From: Vicia villosa
Taxonomy: Eukaryota > Streptophyta > Magnoliopsida > Fabales > Fabaceae
NCBI RefSeq assembly: GCF_029867415.1
Contig: NW_026705909.1
Span: forward strand, 124,001 to 188,000
Length of the DNA: 64,000 nucleotides
Reading direction: 5' to 3'
Position numbers and translations under genes: made by a program. Within the stretch, counting starts at the first letter, position 1. Every line of letters begins with the position of its first letter. The notes below the pieces were generated by a model. It ran no database searches. It was not told the origin of the DNA and was given only the letters and a program-made list of their open reading frames with translations. Below are positions 55,661-64,000 of this stretch, in pieces.

Positions 55661-57058
55661 GCATTAGGGCTTAAGGAGCATCACATGCCTAACTTGAGAA
55701 TTGAGGGATAAGGAGAATCACATAGCTAACTTGATAATTGGATGTGATTCTGAATGTATGGATAACTAACCGCCTTATGTACTGTATTGATCTGCTTAGG
55801 CAATTAGAAAACACTACATTTAATACTTTGTTGAATTAGAAGGGAGAAAATGTTTTGGAACATACTCTAGTTGGTGTGGCATGAAATGTAGGAAGTAGAG
55901 ACAGGTTTATCCAGTTTGTTGTAATGATATTCTTTCAATCTATTGAAACTGGATTTGCTGTAAAATTGAAATGTAGTTTAGGTTCAGGTTTGTAAATTTG
56001 GTAAAACAAAAAGTGGTATTATTATTGCTGCTTGTAGTGTGACCCAAAAAACTGTTGCCTCTTGCAAAACTCTACTTTCCATTTTAACTGTAAATTATGT
56101 TTGGATTTGTATGACATATCAAGGTTAATGGCTTCTCTTCATGCTCTTCTCTTCTCTAAAGTTATCCCTTTTCCACTAAGCTCTCAAAAAGACTCAAGAA
56201 TCTTTTTATGGCAGAAAAATTGCATTTTGCCCTTAAAATTTTGGCTGGACTAATTTTTTGCTTTTCACGTTACTGGTCCCTCTCCTTCCTGCCTAACTAC
56301 ATGTTAGGGCTTAGTATAACGTGTGCAACAAAGTGAAATCAAAATTAAACATGATTAAAATCTTCATTCTCTGGCGGTGCCAAACTGCAAACACTTTCAC
56401 ATGACACGCTGTTGGGAAGTCAATTAAGATTTTAAACAAAATTCAACAACAATTACAAAGTTTTATCTCACTAAACTCGACTATAAGAATCAAATTTCGT
56501 CATATACATTTTTGACTTCATAGATCAACTTTTTCCATATATTCTTTCGGTGTGTAAGTATTATTACGGGCTAAAATCGTGTGCGGATTTTCCATCACAT
56601 AAAGACATTACCACCCATAGTTTCCTTGTTCCCACTGTTTTTCTCCAAGATTCTAGAAGTCTTGTGTGCTACTTGGCAGTAGCTACATCAACCTTTGAAT
56701 ACACTCTTCAAAGTTGTGGACGTCCATCATTATGCCACACCACTCTTTCATTTTATTGTCACCATTGCAACAAACTTTGACAATAATTTCAATAATTATC
56801 TACAATGATTTTCCTATAATTCAACCGTTTTACTACACTATTAACCTCAATTAACATTAACAACAACTACAGTAATTGATTCATTCGAATGTGAAAACAG
56901 ACAGAAAAAACTCACCCGACAGTGACACTGCTGAACAAACATTTTGTCTGAAAACACAAAAGAAGATGAAAAACAAGAAAAGTTTGAAACTTGCACGACT
57001 CAAACAATTCTTGTTTTCTTTTTCTTCTCCTTACATTTCATATGAATAATTCAATTTC

Positions 57059-57067
57059 TATATAAAG
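57059..57067 (+). promoter_or_regulatory. TATA box of PAO
   Basis: TATATAAAG lies about 55 bases before the ATG at 57119, with a CA-rich leader between them. Confidence 0.6.
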
Positions 57068-57118
57068 TTCTTCCACCGTTAACATCTCAAAACTTCAACA
57101 AACTTGAAAACACCATTT

Positions 57119-60100
57119 ATGGCACTTCCACATACACTCTCAGCTTTATCAACAACAACTACACTACCAAAACCGCTTCTCTTTTCACCCTTCACAAAAA
57201 AGTCACAATTTTTGACAAAATCAACAACACCCAGTAACAGAAACAGAAAAGCCTTTTCTCTAACAGTTAGAGGCGTTGCAGCACCATCTACAAAAACAGA
57301 ACCAAATCAATCCTTCCCAGAACCTGAAAGGAACGAAATTGATGATGAATTTGACGATGAGAGTTCTTCCTCGAAATTTTCATGGAGAGATCATTGGTAC
57401 CCGGTTTCTTTAATTGAAGATCTAAACCCTAGCGTGCCTACACCGTTTCAGCTTCTGGGTCGTGAAATTGTGATTTGGTATGATAATTCCAAATCTCAAT
57501 GGGTTGTTTTTGATGATAAATGTCCTCATCGTCTCGCCCCGTTATCTGTAAGTGCAAATTTTTCTTGTTGAAGATTGAATTGAAGAACATTGAATATGTT
57601 TGTATAAGTGCTTATAGACCATCTTGAAGAGTTTATGACAATAAGTTGAAAACAACTTAAAGACAATTCAAAATGATCTTAAAGTTTTGTTTGGTTTTTG
57701 CAGGAAGGAAGGATAGATGAGGGGGGAAACTTGCAGTGTTCTTATCATGGGTGGTCTTTTGATGGGAGTGGAGGTTGTGCTGTGATCCCTCAGGCTTCAC
57801 CTGAAGGTCCGGAATCGCGTGCTGTTCGATCTCCTAGAGCTTGTGCAACCAAGTTTCCTACTTTGGTGTCTCAGGGATTGCTCTTTGTTTGGCCTGATGA
57901 GAATGGTTGGGAGAAAGCAAATGCTTCCAAACCTCCAATGTAATGATTAACTTAATCATGTCTTAAGTCTAATTAATAGTATATTCGATGTATTGCTCTT
58001 TGTTGTGTACCTTTATTGATCTGTAAGGTAAAATTGTGTATGTTAGGTTGCCTGATGACTTTGTAAAACCAGAATTTGCGACGGTGAACATTCAGCGCGA
58101 TCTGTTCTATGGCTATGATACTCTCATGGAGAATGTCTCTGATGCTTCTCACATTGAATTTGCCCACCACAAGGTACAGATGACACATTTCAACTTGAGT
58201 TTTAGGTGTACAGGTTATTTTATATTCAAGTAGTGTGCTTGTTCATAATATTTTATTCAGATATTGTTGCAAGTGGAAATTGTTAAATTAAATATGCTAT
58301 GGTGATGTGGTCCAAAGTTTTTGATGGAGTTCCTCTTGGTTTGTTCCATTTTTATATAATTTTCTCTCAAGGAAAGTGCTGCTTGTTCAGCTTATTTTAT
58401 ATATCTCCACTCAATTATAAAATAATATTGCTATTAATAATTTAGTCAAGAAGAACCCTCAGCTAGCTACCAACACATAAGAAACTCCACAGGGCATCTC
58501 ATACTATTCAATATGGAACTTAGGCACCCCCATAGTACCCAATTTCCTATCTAGCACCACCACTAAGATCCGATGTTGCAACGGCTGCTCTCAACAATGC
58601 TTTACTCCATCTTTCCAGTCAGCCCTTTCACGGGTAGCCTTTTCTAAGACACTGACAACCAAGCTCTGATATCAGTTAGAAAGGAAGGACCCAGAAACTT
58701 GGGGAACCGTCCGTTAAAAGCTAGCTATCAAGAAGAAATACCAAGTCACTTAAATACTTCGCCAAACATTCCATTCCATCCTACACGATTGGGAGAGGTA
58801 CTACAAGCAAAAAAAGACGAAGCAGCTTTAGTGATGAACAAGTGCAAGTTGTTGTACATTTTACAGTAGTATTGTGTCTTAATCATGGCCGTCTTTGAGG
58901 GCATGTAAGGCAAGCTATCACGTAGGGTCCAAAAAAAATTACAGTTAATCTGTGGCTAAATAAGGCCTAAAAAAATATTGTAACAATTAAATCGTGGTTT
59001 AATAAGGTCTCTATTTGTCTTGCCATGGTTAAATTGCGGTAAACCTACACAGGGCCATCAAAAACTTGAGACGGCTCTGGTCTTAATGATTTACACTGCA
59101 TATCAGTCTGCATTTTGTATTTAGACCTATGTAGCACCGACACTTATGAAAAAAGGCGTGTCCGTTTCGATGTTAGTCATCTGCATCGACACTTGTGATT
59201 ACGTTTAATTTATACATTTTTTTAAATTATTAACGGTGTCGCCGTGTCAGTGTCGGGGTTGTGCTCGGGGTGTTGGTGCTTCATTGATTTAGACACAATA
59301 GAGATAAACATCAACAGAAGTTGAAATGATTATGTATTGTCTGTTAAGTTTATCCAAATCACTTAAATAAATATGATCTCCATTTCATAGGTCACAGGAA
59401 GGAGAGATAGAGCCAAGCCTCTTCCATTCAAGATGGATTCACGTGGTTCATGGGGCTTTTCAGGAGCTAATGAAGGGAACCCGAGGATCAGTTCAAAGTT
59501 TGTTGCACCATGTTATTACATCAACAAGTAAGCCAGTGGCCTTTGGATTAAAGTGCTTTTGATATGAATTCATGTTTTCTTTACCCATGTGCATTATTTA
59601 GTTCTTTTCCCTTGTTCATGACTAAAACAGGATCCTGTTCATTTTTAAGAGAAAAGGTTGGGTATTTTCCTTAAATATCCCGCTGATTTGGACATCATAA
59701 GATCACATGGCTAACCGTGTCCTGTTTATATGCTATGTTTTCAAGATGCATTTCAAAAGACTATTATTTTATGCTAGACTGCTACTGTTTTTCGTTTTTG
59801 TTTGTTGCTTCCGAGTCTCAATAAACTAAGCACTATCATTTCAGGATTGAGATCGATACCAAACTCCCAATAGTTGGTGACCAGAAATGGGTAATATGGA
59901 TATGTTCTTTCAATGTCCCCATGGCACCGGGTAAGACTCGCTCCATTGTTTGCAGTGCTCGAAATTTCTTCCAGTTCACAGTGCCTGGGCCTGCCTGGTG
60001 GCAAGTAAGATTCCTATTTTCAGTGCTTTCATTTCCATTCTTTTCGATAAAACCACACAATGTTCCATTATGCTTATATCTGGCATTTTTTGTTCATGTT

Positions 60101-60745
60101 TCAGGTGGTTCCTAGATGGTATGAACATTGGACTTCAAACAAAGTATATGATGGAGACATGATTGTTCTTCAAGGTCAAGAAAAAGTTTTTCTCGCACAA
60201 ACCGAGCTAGGAGGTGACATTAACAAACAGTACACAAGCCTCACCTTCACGCCAACACAAGCTGATCGTTTTGTGTTGGCATTTAGAAATTGGCTGAGGC
60301 GACACGGCAATGGACAACCGGAATGGTTCAGCAAGAGCAGCCAACCATTGCCATCCACTGTACTATCAAAACGTGAGGTATAGCATAGCTATTCGATCAA
60401 CCTATTCCATTATGAACCCGTTTCCATTATCTTCAAAACCAAGAATACAACACAACTTTGATGATCATTTGCATTTTTGTTTCCTTGTAGATGTTGGATA
60501 GATTTGAACAGCACACACTAAAGTGTTCATCTTGTAAAGGAGCTTATGAGGGATTCAAAACATGGCAGAAAATTCTGATTGGTGCAACAGTTGTGTTTTG
60601 TGCAACTTCTGGGATTCCATCCGATACTCAGCTGCGAGTAGTTTTGGCTGGACTCGCCGTTGTCAGCGCAGCCTTAGCTTTTGCGGTAAACCAACTAGAA
60701 AAGAATTTTGTATTCGTCGATTATGTGCACGCCGAAATCGATTGA
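57119..60745 (+). CDS. PAO: Pheophorbide a oxygenase, chloroplastic (Rieske oxygenase, ACD1 type)
   Basis: Seven exons: 57119-57547, 57704-57939, 58047-58173, 59391-59527, 59845-60004, 60105-60377, 60491-60745, all with GT-AG introns, giving 538 aa (family about 535). The enzyme opens the macrocycle of pheophorbide a during chlorophyll breakdown in senescing leaves, using ferredoxin and oxygen, at the chloroplast membrane. A Ser/Thr-rich transit peptide occupies about residues 1-50. FSWRDHWYPVSLIEDL starts the oxygenase. Rieske ligands are C135-x-H137 and C155-x2-H158. The mononuclear iron motif is N251-x2-D254-x2-H257-x4-H262. C466-x2-C469 is the C-terminal redox pair, and two hydrophobic helices (about 482-496 and 502-520) anchor it. 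The order and near-identity to Arabidopsis PAO separate it from TIC55 and PTC52. The ATG at 57119 begins MALPHTLS; the open frame extends upstream only through non-ATG codons. Intron 3 (1217 bp) holds MITE and retroelement debris. Confidence 0.96.
58174..59390 (+). other. PAO intron 3 with retroelement debris
   Basis: This intron is four to twelve times longer than the other five. CCAAGCTCTGATATCAG near 58651-58667 is a worn minus-strand initiator-Met primer site like those of copia and other retroelements. A short MITE lies at 59129-59283. No coding sequence for another gene is seen. Confidence 0.65.
59129..59283. mobile_element. MITE in PAO intron 3 (about 155 bp)
   Basis: ATGTAGCACCGACACTTATG at the left pairs with GTGTTGGTGCTTCAT at the right. 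Inner GTGTCGGGG/GACAC blocks also pair. It resembles a short GC-rich MITE seen in many legume genes. Imperfect ends indicate an old copy. Confidence 0.65.
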
Positions 60746-61430
60746 ATATATTATGACTCCAAATGTTTAATGACTAGTTGCAAAATGTAAATGATAGAGT
60801 TGATATGTGTATGTCAATATGTGTATATATTTTCATTTTCATCAACAGAATTTAGATCTAACTTGGTGTTAATGATCAAATACAGTTCAAAGACTGAAGT
60901 TTTCTTTTATAATCACATGTGCAGACCAGCAACAGTTATTCTTTTTTTTTCTTTCTTTCTTTTCTTGTTAAGGCTTTAGTATATATGATGGGCCGACTAA
61001 AATGTAATTTTGAAAGGCATAGTATGGGCCCGTTTGACTTGGTTTTTTATAAAAATGATTTTTGTAGTATTACATAATTGTGTAAAAAAATTATGTAAAA
61101 AAATTAACCAAGAATTTTTTTATAAAAACTTTAAATAAAATTTTGATTTGAATAGTTATTATTAAAATGTTCTTTTTCACTGAGCTTTCATAACAGTTTA
61201 AACTTCGTGCCTTTGTGCATTGGTTAAGAGAATTGAGGTTAACACGACCTCCCTGCTTCAGAGATTTTTTAGTTATAGTATCCAGACCAGAGAAAAGACC
61301 TGCAAGTGGCTTCAGTTTTCTTGATGACATATTTAGGAAGAGACATGCATTGTAGTTGGTTATAGGGAATAGAACACTTCTAATCAACTAAACTCTATTT
61401 CTGGCAATAACGTATTTTGGATCTGGATTC
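60746..61430. other. PAO 3' flank
   Basis: Includes the PAO 3' UTR, whose poly(A) signal is not obvious, and a pyrimidine tract near 60940-60965. A GGGCCCGTTTGACTTGG phrase near 61026 resembles a hAT-type terminus, but its partner was not found. No gene is supported. Confidence 0.45.
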
Positions 61431-61431
61431 C

Positions 61432-61507
61432 TGATCCAATTCAAAATATGGATCAATGACAAAACGCCATGATCCAATTCAAAATATGGATTAATGACAA
61501 AACGCTG
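61432..61507. repeat. 38-bp tandem duplication
   Basis: TGATCCAATTCAAAATATGG at 61432 and 61470 starts two 38-bp units that differ at three or four positions. It lies just upstream of an LTR fragment. Confidence 0.85.
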
Positions 61508-61693
61508 GGGTTAATATAAAAACCTTCTCATTTGAGAGGGTTAGGTAACTCAATTCTAACCCTAAAAACCTATACGTGCTCTTACTTACTTTAACATCGG
61601 AGTGTCTTGCAAGTACATCCTCCTCTTACTCATCATCAACATTGTGCAAAAACTCTCTGACCCACTTCTGGTTCTGATCAACCGGTAACATCA
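61505..61693 (+). mobile_element. LTR fragment related to the LTR at 63505
   Basis: Shared order with 63767-63939: a TATA-like ATATAAAAACC, AGAGGGTTAGGTA, an AACCCT block, CTTTAACATCGGAG followed by CTTGCAAGTAC, then TTCTGATCA and GGTAACATCA. It lacks a primer site and internal region, so it is a truncated or solo LTR remnant. Confidence 0.65.
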
Positions 61694-62554
61694 CATAGGT
61701 TTATATATCTTCCATGCGTTGTTTTCTATAATTAATTTTTGGGTTTTGACATTAAAAATACTCATCATTTAAATTAAATTAGTATAGAAATAAAATGATA
61801 CATATATCGAATAATAACCTAAATAATCAAAAAAATTTAAAATAAAGGATCAATATCTAAATTTTAGAAATAATTAGTTAAAAAATCATTTTAATCAAAG
61901 TATAGAGGAAAAAAATATTTATGTACAATATTTGATTTTTAGGATAATAATATAAATGATGGTAACTTGGTTGAAGTAAAAAAGTGCTTGGTGTACAAGT
62001 TTTCTATAAATTACAGCTCTAGCAATATCAATCCTGCAACCCACAGAAGAAAAAATATGATAGTAAAAGATATTATTACTTTTGAAATTATAACATTTGA
62101 ATCCCTCTATTTATTAAATTATCGTAAAAAAGTGGTTTTTGTACAAATTTGCTATTTGAGCATGCTCTAAATAATAAATGGAAGCTCTATAAATATAAAT
62201 ATCAAATAGCTGCTACCCGAGGAAAAAATTAATTGTAGAAAAACAAAGGATAAAGAGAAATATTTAAAAATCGAGTGATATGATCCTTTGAAGGGCATTA
62301 AAAGATATTATTACTTTGAATGGAGTGATATGATCTTTATTGTTATATTTTTTGGCTCACTTAAATTTTTTTTATTTAAAAAAAGACCAATTTTTAACTT
62401 CTAAAATTTAAAAGAATCGATTTTTTTTAATTCTTTAATATTATTTGAATTTTTTTATTAGTAATTTGAAATTTTTTAAATTTAATTAGAATAAATATAC
62501 TTTGACTTCTTATTATTTAAAAAACTATTCATTAAATTAATTATATATATATAT
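61694..62554. other. A+T-rich intergenic DNA
   Basis: No gene, RNA or repeat is recognised. AAAGATATTATTACTTTGAA-like bases occur twice (near 62065 and 62302), suggesting a small duplication. Confidence 0.4.
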
Positions 62555-62750
62555 CCAAGAGTAAGTGTTAAGTGTTCAACACTTATCCAAATCTTAACCA
62601 TTGATTTTCATTAACCAAACGGTTTTAATTGATTATTTAATCTAATTATTTTTGGAAATATTTTTTTTATATAAAAATTTAATTAAAACCGTTGAATTAA
62701 TGATAATCAATGATTATGATTTGGAGTAAGTGTTGAACACTTACTCTTGG
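62555..62750. mobile_element. MITE with CCAAGAGTAAGTGTT termini (196 bp)
   Basis: The left end CCAAGAGTAAGTGTTAAGTG and right end AACACTTACTCTTGG are inverted repeats. Inner blocks also pair (CCAAATC with GATTTGG, CAACGGTTTTAAT types). AT runs lie outside on both sides. It sits at the left edge of the (AT)n tract. Confidence 0.82.
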
Positions 62751-62761
62751 AGTCAATATAA

Positions 62762-63303
<542 letters not shown>

Positions 63304-63330
63304 TCATATATATATATATATATATAGATA

Positions 63331-63504
63331 CGAGGAGAGATCAAATTAGACCAATTAGTTACACCAACTATTACACTCATTTTAAGTCGTTGATTTAATT
63401 TTGATCCAACCGTTAGAAACTCTTACTAAATATAACTTCCTCTATTTTTGGTAATAATATAAAAACATGATTCTTTTTAATATTTCTTAAAAAATATTAG
63501 AATT
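63331..63504. mobile_element. Partial second copy of a related MITE
   Basis: GAGGAGAGATCAAATTAGACC at about 63333, followed by AATTAGTTACACCAAC and TTACACTCATT, parallels the start of the MITE at 62911. Its right end is missing; the LTR at 63505 begins instead. Confidence 0.5.
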
Positions 63505-63939
63505 TGTTCTGGACTGGGCCGAGCAGGCCCAGTGCATTTGGGCCCATTTGCTTGATTACAGTTGCAAATCAGCCAAGCACGAAGACCACGTGGCATGCTT
63601 CAGCGAAGGATCCGGTCAACCTCCTCCGAATACCACGCCACGCTCACCCAGAACGTGAGTCACCTGCTGACTCAGCCCTAGCAGGGATAGTTCTGGCAGT
63701 CTCCTAGCACGTGGGCCTCCAACTGGATTTGGCCCAATTAGGAGATCTTGGCCCAGCGCTGGGGGCTATAAATACCTTCTTCTACTAGAGGGTCAGGTAT
63801 TATCTTCTTCACTTCTAAAACCCTCATTCTCTGATAGCTACTGACTTTAGCATCGGAGGACCTTGCAGGTACCCCCCCCATCTTGCTCTTCAAGCCAGAT
63901 TCTGCCACACCTGACGATTCTTCTGATCAGGTAAGATCA
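63505..63939 (+). mobile_element. 5' LTR of a Ty3/gypsy-type element running off the window
   Basis: It begins TGTTCTGGACTGGG and ends TAAGATCA (435 bp). A TATAAATA box lies at 63767-63774, and the primer site is next to it. The G+C-rich U3 (GGCCCA motifs) differs from surrounding DNA. The start is set from TG and the abrupt composition change, without a second LTR to confirm it. Confidence 0.65.
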
Positions 63940-63940
63940 G

Positions 63941-63958
63941 TGGCGCCGTCTGTGGGAA
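63941..63958 (+). other. Primer-binding site of the right-edge element
   Basis: TGGCGCCGTCTGTGGGAA follows the LTR by one base. This primer site is common among plant Tat-type gypsy elements. It differs from the tRNA-Arg sites elsewhere in the window. The internal region continues beyond 64000. Confidence 0.75.
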
Positions 63959-64000
63959 CCAAGCTCCCCCTTCTTTAAAAGAACAAAGATCAAAGCTAAT

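Larger units (their letters stand above)
55124..57058. other. Intergenic DNA between the small gene and PAO, with retroelement scraps
   Basis: Contains the small gene's 3' UTR, the two coding relics listed separately, and otherwise A+T-rich DNA with no supported gene. The last few hundred bases are the PAO promoter region; no specific regulatory site is assigned. Confidence 0.5.

Noticed and set aside
57104..57118. Earlier start for PAO
   Set aside because: The first codon there is TTG; the first ATG in frame is at 57119 and gives a normal transit peptide.
57119..60745. Alternative naming of the Rieske gene as TIC55 or PTC52
   Set aside because: Segments such as DHWYPVSL, the ENVSDASHIEFAHH region and the long C-terminal half follow pheophorbide a oxygenase rather than the other two family members.

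Overview
This is plant nuclear DNA, almost certainly from a legume of the pea/vetch/clover group. The evidence is an intact legume lectin gene, a seven-exon chloroplast pheophorbide a oxygenase gene with plant GT-AG introns, A+T-rich intergenic DNA full of MITEs, and a heavy load of Sirevirus/Maximus-type Ty1-copia and Ogre/Tat-type Ty3-gypsy LTR retrotransposons. That load is typical of Fabeae such as Pisum, Vicia and Lathyrus. The species assignment is an inference.

Layout. 1-5.0 kb: the 5' part of a minus-strand Tat/Ogre-like element (internal DNA with a tandem repeat, tRNA-Arg primer site, 2.5-kb LTR), then another LTR remnant and a broken copia integrase. 5.6-9.1 kb: a single-exon lectin gene (6520-7299) between three MITEs. 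9.1-11.4 kb: A+T-rich DNA with one unidentified coding-like scrap.

11.4-49.5 kb: one Sirevirus-type copia element (LTRs 11394-12267 and 48419-49484, target duplication GTGAC) expanded by nested insertions. A 13.4-kb gag-only Ogre/Tat element (15283-28658, duplication AGGCT) interrupts its reverse transcriptase. A 15.1-kb pol-less Tat element (31721-46780, duplication GTAGG) interrupts its third ORF. That second element is split by a 5.9-kb minus-strand solo LTR (36816-42688, duplication CAATG), which itself holds a hAT-type element (37965-38859, 8-bp duplication) and a Stowaway MITE (39794-40075, TA). Every junction can be read to the base, so the order of insertion is recoverable.

49.5-54.4 kb: LTR and MITE remnants, including two LTR-type termini facing each other. 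54.8-55.1 kb: a two-exon gene for a 69-aa membrane protein with a site II/telo-box promoter. 57.1-60.7 kb: pheophorbide a oxygenase (PAO), the Rieske enzyme that opens the chlorophyll ring. 61-64 kb: an LTR fragment, a MITE/(AT)n/MITE cluster, and the 5' LTR of a further gypsy element that runs off the window.

Only three host genes look functional: the lectin, the small membrane protein and PAO. They appear unrelated. The most unusual signals are in the retroelements: (i) all four tRNA-Arg-primed LTRs carry a 9-11-nt copy of the start of the primer-binding site close to their 3' end; (ii) a 1.1-kb minisatellite in the gag-only element is built from a short inverted-repeat motif whose arms change together; (iii) two pol-less elements with unrelated LTRs share conserved non-coding blocks; (iv) the Sirevirus third ORF has a host-like promoter and leader.
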